Assembly: GCF_003094615.1 (NCBI RefSeq)
Contig: NZ_QDKO01000043.1
Span: 188,358-252,357 of the forward strand
From: Caulobacter radicis
GTDB lineage: Bacteria; Pseudomonadota; Alphaproteobacteria; Caulobacterales; Caulobacteraceae
Reading direction: 5' to 3'
Length of the DNA: 64,000 nt
Positions 51,814 to 61,158 of this stretch are shown in pieces (the first letter of the stretch is position 1; every line of letters starts with the position of its first letter). A program made the position numbers and the translations under genes. Below the pieces are notes generated by a model. It did no database searches and was not told the DNA's origin. It was given only the letters and a program-made list of their open reading frames with translations.

Positions 51814-52503
51814 ATGCCCGACGACGCTTCGCCCCTGGCTCCCCCTCTGGCTCTGAGCGCCGTCGCCCTGACCCTGCCCTCCGCCGCCGGACCGGTGAAC
51901 ATCCTGCGCGGCGTCGACCTGACGGTGAACGCCGGCGAGCGCGTGGCCGTCGTCGGCCCCTCGGGCTCGGGCAAGTCGTCGCTGATCGCGGTCGGCGCGG
52001 GGCTGGAGGAGCCGACCGCCGGGACCGCGCGGCTGTTTGGCCAGGACCTGGCGACGCTGAGCGAGGACGGCCGGGCCCGCCTGCGGCGCGGCCGGGCGGC
52101 GCTGGTGTTCCAATCCTTCCACCTGCTGCCCAACATGACCGCCGAGGAAAACGTCGCCACGCCCCTGGAGATCGCCGGAGCGAAAGACGCCCTGGCCACC
52201 GCCCGCGACTGGCTCGGCCGGGTCGGCCTTTCCGGTCGCCTGACCCACTATCCCCACCAGCTGTCGGGCGGCGAGCAGCAGCGCGTCGCCCTCGCCCGCG
52301 CCCTGGCCGCCCGCCCCGCCCTGCTGTTCGCCGACGAGCCGACGGGCAATCTGGACGGCGCCACGGCCGCGTCCGTAGCCGACCTGATGTTCAACCTCGT
52401 GGCCGAGGTCGGGGCGGCGCTGGTCATGGTCACGCACGACCCGGCCCTGGCCACCCGCGCCGACCGCATCGTGCGGATGGCCGACGGGCGCATCGCCTCG
52501 TGA
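51814..52503 (+). CDS. ABC transporter ATP-binding protein (YbbA-like)
   Basis: A 229-residue ATPase of the MacB/LolD type. Walker A GPSGSGKS is at 48-55, Q-loop Gln100, signature LSGGEQQ at 150-156, Walker B LLFADEP at 170-176, and switch His in MVTHD. It pairs with the large permease that overlaps it by 4 nt (GTGA). The divergent tesA-type esterase makes the unit resemble E. coli tesA-ybbAP. The substrate is not known; lipid or envelope work is the usual guess. Confidence 0.92.
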   Translation: MPDDASPLAPPLALSAVALTLPSAAGPVNILRGVDLTVNAGERVAVVGPSGSGKSSLIAVGAGLEEPTAGTARLFGQDLATLSEDGRARLRRGRAALVFQSFHLLPNMTAEENVATPLEIAGAKDALATARDWLGRVGLSGRLTHYPHQLSGGEQQRVALARALAARPALLFADEPTGNLDGATAASVADLMFNLVAEVGAALVMVTHDPALATRADRIVRMADGRIAS

Positions 52504-55019
52504 GCTTTCCCCTCGCCTTCCGCCTGGCCGCCCGCGAACTTCGCTCGGGCGTGCGTGGCTTCCGCATCTTCCTGGCCTGCCTGGCGCTGGGCGTGGCCGC
52601 CATCGCCGCCGCCGGCTCGACCGCCGAAGCCTTCCGCCAGGGCCTGGCCGGCCAGGCCCGCGAGATCCTAGGCGGCGACCTGTCGTTCGCGGCCGAGAAC
52701 CGCGACTTCACCGCCCAGGAGCGGGCGACTTTCGACAGGCTGGGGGTCACCACCTATACCGCCTCGGCCCGCGCCATGGCCCAGTCGCCCGGCGGCGAGC
52801 GCCGCCTGGTCAGCCTGCGGGGGGTGGACGCGCGCTTCCCGCTCGCCGGCGCGGTGACCCTGGAGGGCGCGCCGGACCTTTCCATTGCGCTGGCGGATCA
52901 AGACGGCCTGCCCGGCGCGGCGGTCGAGCCGGCGCTGCTGGACCGCCTGCACCTGAAGATCGGCGACCGGTTCGAGGCCGGCCCCTTGACCCTGGTCGTG
53001 CGGGCCAGGCTGATCAGCGAACCCGACGGCCTGTCGCGCGGCTTCTCGATGGCGCCGCGCCTGCTGGTCCGCCGCGAGGTTCTGGAGCGCTCCGGCCTGC
53101 TGGAACCCGGCGGCCTGTCCGGACGCACCGTGCGCATCGCCCTGACGCCGACCCAGGACCCGCGCGCCATCGGCAAGGCCGTGCAGACGGCGCTGCCGGA
53201 CTCGCACCTGCGGGTTCGGGACCGCCTCGACAGCGCCCCGGGCGCCCGCCGGCTGATCGACCAGCTGGAATACTTCCTGGGCTTCATCGGCCTGGCCTCG
53301 CTCGTGGCCGGCGGCCTGGGCGTGGCCGGGGCGGTTTCCGCCTACCTGTCGACGCGCGAGCCGGCCATCGCCGTGCTGAAGGCCCTGGGCGCCGAGAGCG
53401 GCCTGATCCGCGACCTGCACCTGATCCAGATCGCGGTCCTGGCCCTGCTGGGCGTGTCGATTGGCCTCGCGGTCGGGGCGATTGCGCCCCTCGTCCTGGG
53501 CCAGTTGGCCGGTTCCAGCCTGCCGATCCCCGCGCTGTTCAAGGTCTATCCCTGGCCCCTGGCCAAGGCCGGCCTGTTCGGGATCCTGGCGGCGGCCGCC
53601 TTCTCGCTGCTGCCGCTGGCGCGAGCGCGGGTCACCCCGCCCTCGGCCCTGTTTCGCCGGGCGACCAAGGCCCGCCTGCCGCTGGGCCTGGAGACCATCG
53701 GCGCGGCCGTTTCGGGCCTTGGGCTGGCCGCCCTGGCCGTGGCGACCGCTCCGACCCCGCTGGCCGCCGGAATCATGATCGCGGGCGTCGCGGTCGCCTT
53801 CGGCCTGCTGGCCGCGCTGGGCCGCTCGGCCGCCTGGCTGGCGGGAAAGGCGCGAGGTCTGACGCGCGGCCCGATCAAGCTGGGCCTGGCCAACCTCGCC
53901 GGTCCGCGCTCGGCGGCGCGCACCGCCAGTCCGGCCATCGGCCTGGGCGTGGCCCTGCTGGCCTGCGTGGTGCTGATCCAGTCGGCTCTGCTGGCCCAGG
54001 TCAGCGACGTGGCCCCGCGAACCGCCCCGGCCATGGTCTTCACCGAGATCCCCGGCGACCGGGCCGCCGCCTTCGACGCCGCGGTGGCCGGGGTGACGGG
54101 ACCGCTGCGCGAGGACGTCTATCTGCGCATGCCCTTCGCCACGGGCCGGGTCGTCGCCCTCAAGGGCAAGGCGGTCGACACCAAGGCTATAAAGGCGTCC
54201 GAACGCTGGGCCTTCGACAACGATCTCAGCCTCTCGCTGCTGGCCAATGAGCCGAAGAACGCCGGCGTGGTTTCCGGCCGCTGGTGGCCCGCCAACGACG
54301 CCGGTCCGCCGCAAGTGGCGATGAACACCGAGATCGCCCAGGCCGCGGACCTCAAGGTCGGCGACACGATAACCGTTCTGGTGCTGGGCCGTGAGATCGA
54401 GGCGCGGATCGCGGTGCTGCGCAAGATCGACTTCGGCGGCTTCGGGCCCGGCTTCAACCTGATCTTCAATCCCTCGACGCTGCAGGGCGCGGAGCTGCGC
54501 AGCGTCGCGATCGCCCGGCCAAGCCGCGCCCAGGAAGCGGCCCTGACCCGCAAGCTGGGCGAAGCGTTTCCGAGCGTCAACGTGATCAGCGTCCGCGAGC
54601 AGCTGGACGCCGCGGCCGCCCTGTTCGACCGCCTGGCCCTGGCCGTTCGCGGCGCCGCGGCGGTCGCGGGCCTCGCCGGCCTGCTGGTGCTGACCGGCGC
54701 GATCGCCGCCGGAGCGCGCGCCCGGGCCCGCGAAGCCGCGACGCTGAAGGTCCTGGGCGCCACGCGCGTTCAGATCCTGGTCGCCTATGTCATCGAGTAC
54801 GGCGCGGTGGGCCTGATCGCCGGCGCGGCGGGCGTGCTGTTCGGCTTCGCCGCCGCCTGGCCGGTGGTGGTCAAGGTCTTCGAAGCCAGCTGGAGCGTCG
54901 ACTGGAGCGGCGTGCTGGTCCTGCTGGCGGGAGCGACCGGCCTGGCGACGCTGGGCGGGTTGATCGCCGCCAGCCTGGCGCTGTCGCAACGTCCCGCGCC
55001 GGTGCTCAGGGGCGACTAG
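52500..55019 (+). CDS. ABC transporter permease (YbbP-like, FtsX domains)
   Basis: An 839-residue permease from a GTG start overlapping the ATPase stop. One helix at about 20-40 is followed by a large periplasmic domain, then three helices with the FtsX motif near 260-360, more helices in the centre (400-500), a second periplasmic part, and the last three helices near 720-830. This double FtsX layout is typical of YbbP. With YbbA it forms a mechanotransmission-type transporter rather than a channel. The gene is 5 bp from the convergent symporter gene. Confidence 0.9.
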   Translation: MSFPLAFRLAARELRSGVRGFRIFLACLALGVAAIAAAGSTAEAFRQGLAGQAREILGGDLSFAAENRDFTAQERATFDRLGVTTYTASARAMAQSPGGERRLVSLRGVDARFPLAGAVTLEGAPDLSIALADQDGLPGAAVEPALLDRLHLKIGDRFEAGPLTLVVRARLISEPDGLSRGFSMAPRLLVRREVLERSGLLEPGGLSGRTVRIALTPTQDPRAIGKAVQTALPDSHLRVRDRLDSAPGARRLIDQLEYFLGFIGLASLVAGGLGVAGAVSAYLSTREPAIAVLKALGAESGLIRDLHLIQIAVLALLGVSIGLAVGAIAPLVLGQLAGSSLPIPALFKVYPWPLAKAGLFGILAAAAFSLLPLARARVTPPSALFRRATKARLPLGLETIGAAVSGLGLAALAVATAPTPLAAGIMIAGVAVAFGLLAALGRSAAWLAGKARGLTRGPIKLGLANLAGPRSAARTASPAIGLGVALLACVVLIQSALLAQVSDVAPRTAPAMVFTEIPGDRAAAFDAAVAGVTGPLREDVYLRMPFATGRVVALKGKAVDTKAIKASERWAFDNDLSLSLLANEPKNAGVVSGRWWPANDAGPPQVAMNTEIAQAADLKVGDTITVLVLGREIEARIAVLRKIDFGGFGPGFNLIFNPSTLQGAELRSVAIARPSRAQEAALTRKLGEAFPSVNVISVREQLDAAAALFDRLALAVRGAAAVAGLAGLLVLTGAIAAGARARAREAATLKVLGATRVQILVAYVIEYGAVGLIAGAAGVLFGFAAAWPVVVKVFEASWSVDWSGVLVLLAGATGLATLGGLIAASLALSQRPAPVLRGD

Positions 55020-55024
55020 CACCG

Positions 55025-56551
55025 CTAGGCTGGGCGGCCCTCCGGCGACGCCAGCGCCTCCCGGACCTTGCGCATGGTCGCCAGGGTGAGCTGAACGCCG
55101 ATGCTGATCGCCGCGACGCCCAGGCAGGCGGCGGCCGGGCCAAGGCCGAACACCACGGCTATGCCGTGCATGGCGCGATCGGTCTGCTGGGCGTTGGCGA
55201 CATAGCCGTACCAGCCCAGCATCCAGGCCGCGAGCGCGCCGCCGACCGCCACGCCCATCTTCAAGGCGAACAGCACGGTCGAGAAGTTCAGCCCCGTGAT
55301 CCGGCGGCCGGTCTTCCACTGGCCGTAGTCGACGCTGTCGGCCATCAGGGCCCACAGGACCGGCACGGCGACCTGGTTCAGCAGCATGGCCAGCACGAAG
55401 ACGGAAACGCTGACCGCGATGCTGGCAAAGGCCGTGAAGAACAGCGCCACCTGCGCCAGCGCCTGCAGCACCATCAGCACGCCGAAGGCCCGCACCCGGT
55501 CGAGCCAGGCGCCTGACAGCTTGGCCAGGACATAGCCGGCCGCGACCGCCCCCGTCACCGGCGCCATCAGGCCCGGCGGGACCAGGCCCACGCCGCCGAG
55601 AACGGCCAGCAGGCCGCCATGCACGGCCAGGATCAGCAGCAGCTCCTTGGGTCGCGGCGGACCGTGGAGATTGCCGGCGAACAGGCTGCCGATCACCCCG
55701 CCCAGGGTGCCCAGGGTCAGGTAGGCGGTCGACAGGTCGGGCTCGCCCAGCACGTAGCGCACGAAATAGAGCGCCGCCGTGCCGCGCATGACCACGGCGA
55801 TCAGCAGCACGAAGTTGACGAGCGCCAGCACCCGCCACTGGTCGTTGGCCCAGAGGGCCTTGAGGTCGGCGGCCAATGACGCCTTTCCGTCCTGCGCAGC
55901 GCCGGGACCGGCCCGCTCGCGCGTCGTGGCGAAACAGGCCAGCAGCATGATCACCGCCAGAACCGCGAAGACCGCCATGGTCCAGAGATAGCCCCGGGCG
56001 CGATCGCCCTGACCGAACAGCTCGATCAGCGGCAGGGTGGCGCCGGAGACGATCATGTTGCCGACCATGGCCAGGGCGAAGCGCCAGGATTGCAGCGAGG
56101 TGCGCTCCTGCGGATCGTCGGTCATGGCCGCGGCCATGGCGCCGTATGGGATGTTCACTCCCGTGTAGAAGATCATCAGCACGGTGTAGCCGACGAAGCA
56201 GTAGATCGCCGTGCCGGGCTCGCCGAGGTTCGGGGTGGCGAAGGTCAGCACCGCCGAGGCGCCGAACGGCAGGGCCAGCCAGACCAGCCAGGGGCGAAAC
56301 TGGCCCCAGCGGCTGCGCGTGCGGTCGGCCACCGCGCCCATCACCGGATCCAGCACCGCGTCGAACACCCGCACGACCAGGAACAGGGTCCCGACCAGGG
56401 TCGGCGCCAGCCCCACCACGTCGGTGTAGTAGAAGGCGATGAAGTTGACGATCGTCTGGAAGACGAGGTTGCTGGCCGCGTCGCCCAGGCCATAGCCCAG
56501 CTTCTCGACCAGCGACAACCGGCCGCTCCCGGCGGCGCCTGCCTGGCTCAT
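55025..56551 (-). CDS. MFS symporter, glycoside-pentoside-hexuronide (GPH) family
   Basis: A 508-residue, 12-helix inner-membrane sugar:cation symporter. The N-terminus has LVEKLGYGLGDAASNLVFQTIVNFIAFYYTD and DPVMGAVADRTRSRWGQFRPWLVW, hallmarks of the GPH group that takes up melibiose, xylosides or glucuronides. The ATG at 56551 has GGGGAGGGACG directly upstream. It follows the GH43 gene by 64 bp and is likely in the same operon, so it should import the oligosaccharide or sugar that the TBDR brings across the outer membrane. Confidence 0.92.
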   Translation of the reverse strand: MSQAGAAGSGRLSLVEKLGYGLGDAASNLVFQTIVNFIAFYYTDVVGLAPTLVGTLFLVVRVFDAVLDPVMGAVADRTRSRWGQFRPWLVWLALPFGASAVLTFATPNLGEPGTAIYCFVGYTVLMIFYTGVNIPYGAMAAAMTDDPQERTSLQSWRFALAMVGNMIVSGATLPLIELFGQGDRARGYLWTMAVFAVLAVIMLLACFATTRERAGPGAAQDGKASLAADLKALWANDQWRVLALVNFVLLIAVVMRGTAALYFVRYVLGEPDLSTAYLTLGTLGGVIGSLFAGNLHGPPRPKELLLILAVHGGLLAVLGGVGLVPPGLMAPVTGAVAAGYVLAKLSGAWLDRVRAFGVLMVLQALAQVALFFTAFASIAVSVSVFVLAMLLNQVAVPVLWALMADSVDYGQWKTGRRITGLNFSTVLFALKMGVAVGGALAAWMLGWYGYVANAQQTDRAMHGIAVVFGLGPAAACLGVAAISIGVQLTLATMRKVREALASPEGRPA

Positions 56552-56615
56552 CGTCCCTCCCCGCCCGGCGCTCGCGGCCGGTTTCATTCGCTATGGCCGA
56601 TCTTCATGGCCAAGC

Positions 56616-58184
56616 TCAAGCTTCGCCGAAGGTATCGTACCGGAAGCCGGCGAAGTCGGCGGGCGCCCGGCGGCCGGTCAGGTCCTGGGCGCACATGCCC
56701 ACGAAGGCGCCGGTGAAATTGGCCCCCTCGCCCTTGCCGGCCTCGTCCGACAGCACCGAGGCGTCGAGCTCGGGCCCGATGCGATGCCAGGGACCGTCCT
56801 CCAGCGCCCAGCTGAAGGAGAGGCGCTCATGGTCGACCTCGACCTTCAGGCGGACGGGCTGGTTTCTCGGCAGGGGCACGCGCGCCCCCTCCAGCGGGAA
56901 GGTGTCGGTCAGCGACAGGTCGCCCGCGCAGGACATCAGGCCCAGGTGCTTGCCCGCCACCTCGTCCCACGAGACGTAGAGGTAGTGGTGCTTGTGGCCG
57001 TTGTAGTAGGCGACGAGGCCGGCCATCTGCTGGAAGCTGTCGGGCTCGAACTCCAGGCTCGTCTCGGCCCCATAGGTGAACTCGGTCTGGCGGCGCGCCA
57101 CCAGGGCCTGGCTGAACAGGCCGCCCAGGGCCTCGCGCCCCCGCAGCCGCAGGAAGCCGGGGCGCTCGACCAGCGAGAACACCTCGTCGGGCTCGGGCGT
57201 GCGCAGCCACTGAAAGTCGGGGTCCAGCGGCCGGTCGGCCGAGAAGGCGTAGGCCTTGCGCTCGCCCCGCGCCTTCGGAGCCGTCATCTGACCGGCGATC
57301 GGACGCAGCCAACCGTCGTCGCTCCAGGCGCAGCGGGTGAGCGCGCTCTCGCGGCCCATGGGACTGCGGCGCAGGCCGGGGATCGGACGGCTGCACAGGT
57401 GCATGACCACCGGCGTTCCGTCGGGCGCGGTCGTCAGGCTGCCGTGACCCAGGCGCTGAAGCGGCGCGTCGGGATCCAGGCGCGCCGAGATCATCGGGCC
57501 GCGCGGATCGACCTCGTAGGGTCCGCCGATCTGGCGGGCGCGCGCCATGGTGACGGCGTGGTCGTAGCCGGTGCCGCCCTCGGCGACCATCAGATGATAC
57601 CAGCCGTCGCGGCGATAGAGGTGCGGGCCTTCTGTCAGGCCCAGGGCGCTGCCGGTGAAGATGTTGCGGATCGGGCCGACCAGCCGCCGCCCGGCCGGGT
57701 CGTATTCCTGCAAGAGCACGCCGCCGAACGAGGTGCGATCGGGCCGGTGATCCCAGAGCATGTTGACCAGCCACTTGCGGCCGTCCTCGTCGTGGAACAG
57801 CGAGGGGTCGAAGCCGCTGCTGTTCAGATAGACGCGCGGGCTCCAGTCGCCGTCGACCATCTCGCAGGTGGTGACGTAGCTGTGGGTGTCCTTGAACAGG
57901 CCGTCGAACCGCGTGACGACCGTGTAGACCAGCCAGAACCGGCCGTCGGCGTAGGACAGGCATGGGGCCCAGACCCCGCAGCTGTCGGGCACCCCGCGCA
58001 GGTCCAGAAGGTCGGGCCGGTTCAGCGGCCGGGAGACAAGGCGCCAGGACTTCAGGTCGCGCGAGTGGAAGATCTGCACGCCCGGGAACCACTCGAAGGT
58101 CGAGGTGGCGGCGTAGTAGTCGTCGCCGCCCCGCACGATGCTGGGGTCGGGATTGAAGCCGCGCAGGGCCAGTTCGCTGGTCAT
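56616..58184 (-). CDS. Glycoside hydrolase family 43 beta-xylosidase / arabinofuranosidase-like
   Basis: A 522-residue cytoplasmic-type enzyme with no signal peptide. The five-bladed propeller covers about 1-310 with catalytic Asp13 (FNPDPSIVR), Asp126 (SGFDPSLFHDEDG) and Glu185 (GLTEGPHLY). A C-terminal beta-sandwich of the type found in XynB-like xylosidases (GLVAYYNGHKHHYLYVSWDE) covers 325-522 and helps shape the active site. It lies between the TBDR and symporter genes. The expected reaction is release of xylose or arabinose from imported short xylo-oligosaccharides. Confidence 0.92.
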   Translation of the reverse strand: MTSELALRGFNPDPSIVRGGDDYYAATSTFEWFPGVQIFHSRDLKSWRLVSRPLNRPDLLDLRGVPDSCGVWAPCLSYADGRFWLVYTVVTRFDGLFKDTHSYVTTCEMVDGDWSPRVYLNSSGFDPSLFHDEDGRKWLVNMLWDHRPDRTSFGGVLLQEYDPAGRRLVGPIRNIFTGSALGLTEGPHLYRRDGWYHLMVAEGGTGYDHAVTMARARQIGGPYEVDPRGPMISARLDPDAPLQRLGHGSLTTAPDGTPVVMHLCSRPIPGLRRSPMGRESALTRCAWSDDGWLRPIAGQMTAPKARGERKAYAFSADRPLDPDFQWLRTPEPDEVFSLVERPGFLRLRGREALGGLFSQALVARRQTEFTYGAETSLEFEPDSFQQMAGLVAYYNGHKHHYLYVSWDEVAGKHLGLMSCAGDLSLTDTFPLEGARVPLPRNQPVRLKVEVDHERLSFSWALEDGPWHRIGPELDASVLSDEAGKGEGANFTGAFVGMCAQDLTGRRAPADFAGFRYDTFGEA

Positions 58185-58214
58185 GGCGAATGCGGTGCTT
58201 TCGGAAAATCTTGG

Positions 58215-58248
58215 AAAAAAGAGGCGGCCGCGACGCGCGCGGCCGCCT
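58215..58248 (-). terminator. Intrinsic terminator between the TBDR and GH43 genes
   Basis: AGGCGGCCGCG (58222-58232), loop ACGCG, CGCGGCCGCCT (58238-58248): a perfect 11-bp stem. Reading on the minus strand the stem is followed by CTTTTTT. It lies after the TBDR stop (58294) and before the GH43 start (58184), so the downstream genes depend on readthrough or another promoter. Confidence 0.85.
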
Positions 58249-58293
58249 TGGGAAGGCCGCCAGCCCGCGACAGGCCGGCGGTAGGAAGCTCGA

Positions 58294-61007
58294 TCAGAAG
58301 TAGACGCCGGCCCGGACGCCGTAGAAGGCGGGCGCGTTGAAGGCGTAGCCGGTGACGAAATCGTTGCCGTTGCGGCGGTTGAACGTCGCGTAGGTCTCGC
58401 CGGTGACGTTCGTGCCGTAGGCCTCGGCGTACCACTTCTTGTCGCCGGGGGCGTAGCGCAGCGACAGGTCGACCGTGGCGTAGGCCTTCTGCTTGTCGCC
58501 GTTGTTGCAGACCTGGCCGCCGCCGGCCGCGATCGAGGCGTAGCAGTCGACGTTCCACAGCGAGAGGAAGTAGCTGCTGGAGTAGTTCACCTGGGCCCAG
58601 GGCGTGATCGTCGCCCCCGAGCCCAGGTGGAAGTCGTGGCTGTAGGACAGGTTGGCCGTCAGCTTGGGAGCGAACGGCAGCTTGTTGCCCTTCAGCGCCG
58701 TGATCGGCGCGCAGCCGGCCTGGCGATCGCCGCAGGCCAGGGCGTCGGTCAGGATGAACGGCAGGCGGCTGGTGTCGATGTCCTTGACCTCGTTGGCCAG
58801 CATGGTGGTGACGAAGCCGCTGATGCGGTCATTGGGCGTGGGCGCCCAGCTGAACTCGACCTCGATCCCGCCGATGCCGGCCGAGGCCAGGTTGATCGGC
58901 ACCAGCTCGGTCATGTTCTGCATGGCCGGGGTGTCGAACAGCGGCTGGGCGCAGCTGGCGATCTGCTGCTGGGTCGGGTTGTTGCGCAGCGTGACCGGAT
59001 CGAACACCGTCTGGCTGAAGATCGGCACGCCGCCCAGGCCCGGCACGAAGCTTTCCACGAAGCCGTCGCCGTCGAAATCGCCGAAGGTGTAGGGGCAGAA
59101 CTGGTCGCCGAAGTCGACCAGGATGGCTTCCTGCTTGTCCTTGTAGTCCATGTAGAAGGCGCTCGCCGCCAGCTGGGCCGGGCCGCCGCCCAACTCGAAG
59201 CGCTGCTTCCAGCCGACCTCGTAGCTGGTCAGCTTCTCCGGATCGAGCACCGGCGTGTAGACCTGATACGAACGGGCCTGGAAGTAGGTGTCCTGGAAGG
59301 TGCCCGACTTGTAGCCCGTGGCGACGGTTCCATAGAGATAGGTCTTGTCGTTCGGCTCGTAAGACAGCGTCAGGCTGTAGTCGGTGTTGGACCATTCGTG
59401 GTCATTGAAGAACAGCCGGTCGAAGGGCGCGGCGGTGGCGCCGTTGATCGCCGCGATCTGGGCGCCGGCCGTGCCGGGCGCGGCCGGAAAGCCGGTGATC
59501 CGCGAATGCCCTGGTAGGTGGTGTTCCTGCCCGAGCGGTAGTCGGCGTCGGAAATGCCGTTGGCGACCAGATAATAGGGCACGCCGAAGCGGGCCTGGGC
59601 GCCGTCGCCGGGGAAGGCGTCGTAGCGGCTGCCGCCATGGTCGGTCTTGCGGTCCTTGGAGTTGCGCACCCCCAGCTTGAGCTTCAGCTGGTCGGTGACG
59701 TCCCAGTCGACCGTGCCGTAGAACGCCTCGGACTTGGCCACGCGGCTGGGCTGCCAGAAGTCGATCAGGCCGTCAGCCACCAGCGGCAGGTCGATCCAGA
59801 GGTTCCGCTCGGTGTCTTCCTTGAAGTTGAAGTAGCCGAGCACCCACTGCACGGGGCTGTCGTAGGTGGAGGTCAGCTGCAGCTCGTGGCTGCGCGAGAC
59901 GGTGTGGAACGGGCGGTCCCAAAAGTATTGCTGGTCCGTGCCCGGCGCGGTCGAGGGCCGGTAGCGCGAGACGCCCGAGTCCAGGTCGATGACCATCTCG
60001 TGCTCGTAGTCCGTATGGCCGTAGGTGTACTTGGCCTCGACGGCCCCCGCGAACTCGTACTTCACCTCGCCGCGCAGGGACTCGATGGTCATGTCGGTGA
60101 GGTTGGGCGTCGACAGCCAGGCCTCGTACTCGTGGCCGCGCACGGTCAGCGGGGCGGCGGGCGACTTGGACTGGTAGTTCTCGTAGGTCAGCAGGATCGA
60201 GCCCTCCTCGACCGGCTTGAACAAGGCCGACAGGCGCACGGCCTTGTGGTCGACGCTGCCCGCGCCCTTCGACTTCGAGGTCGGATCGCCGAGGTTCAGG
60301 TACGGGTTCTGGGCCGCCGTCGCGCCGTTGCGGGTGTCCAGGTGCAGGTCGTAATAGGTGTCGCGCTTCTGGGCGAAGGCGGTGGCGCGCAGGGCGATCT
60401 TGTCGCCCACGGGGATATTGATCGCGCCGCGGATCATGCGGTCGTCATAGTTGCCGTACTGGCCCTCGACCTTGCCGCTGAACTCTTCGAGCTTGGGGCG
60501 CGAGACGATGACGTTGATGGCCCCGACGGTCGAGTTGCGGCCGAACAGCGTGCCCTGCGGTCCGCGCAGCACCTCCACCCGGTCGACGTCGAACAGCAGG
60601 TTCCAGGCCGCCTGCGGCCGCGACATGTAGACCCCGTCGACGTGGAAGCCGACATTGGGGTCGCCCTGCTCGGTGAAGTTGGAATTGCCGATGCCGCGCA
60701 TGCTCATCTGCAGCGCCCCCATGCCCAGGGTAGACTGGTCCTGGACCTTCAGGTTGGGCACCAGCTTGTCGAGTTGCAGGGCGCTCGTGATCCCCTGCTT
60801 CTCCAGGGTGGCGGCGGTGACGGCGGTGATGGCCACCGGCGTCGTCATCAGCTGGGTCTCGCGCTTGGTCGCGGTGACCACGACCTCCTCAAGGGCCGCC
60901 TCGGGCTCGGCGGTCGTTTGGGCGATCGCGCCCGTGGCGCCGATCGTGGCCAGGGCCGAGACGCCCATCATCAGGGCGCGCCGAGCGCGCCGGTCGAACC
61001 GGATCAT
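58294..61007 (-). pseudogene. TonB-dependent receptor gene broken by one frameshift
   Basis: Would encode about 904 residues. The 5' part (61007 to about 59510) has a signal peptide ending near AIAQT, TonB-box-like LEEVVVTATKRE, and a plug with ISMRGIGNSNF-like MSMRGIGNSNFTEQGDPN and VEVLRGPQGTLFGRNSTVGAINV. After GRNTTYQG the frame changes at a CCC run on the plus strand (59509-59511); the next frame continues without stops as HSRITGFPAAPGTAG... down to the barrel end YGVRAGVYF at 58294. Restoring one base (for example CCC to CCCC) joins both parts. It is either a real recent mutation or a sequencing error. The gene is preceded by tandem LacI operators and followed by GH43 and symporter genes, so it should import a plant oligosaccharide. 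Confidence 0.85.
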
Positions 61008-61075
61008 GTTTCCTCCCGCGCGGGGTGACCCCCGCTCCCCTACTGCGCTCTTCGGCGCGTTTCGCTACGCAGTGC

Positions 61076-61117
61076 GTTAGCGCTAACATTCATGCAATTG
61101 CGTTAGCGCTAACGCAA
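61076..61117. promoter_or_regulatory. Tandem LacI-type operators upstream of the TBDR
   Basis: Two copies of the perfect palindrome GTTAGCGCTAAC lie at 61076-61087 and 61102-61113, centres 26 bp apart. The second extends to a 20-bp perfect palindrome, TTGCGTTAGCGCTAACGCAA (61098-61117). They sit 70-110 bp before the TBDR start and 42 bp past the LacI stop. The core is close to the Caulobacter xylose repressor site (TGTTAGCGCTACCA type). The LacI protein at 61159 is the probable ligand. Confidence 0.88.
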
Positions 61118-61158
61118 GGGGATTCTTGCGAACCTTCGCCGAAAATCGAGAACGGGGA

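Noticed and set aside
52668..55838. Minus-strand frame of over 1000 codons across the permease and symporter genes
   Set aside because: It is low-complexity (Gln/Arg/Gly/Ala) and crosses two unrelated real genes; no domain is visible.
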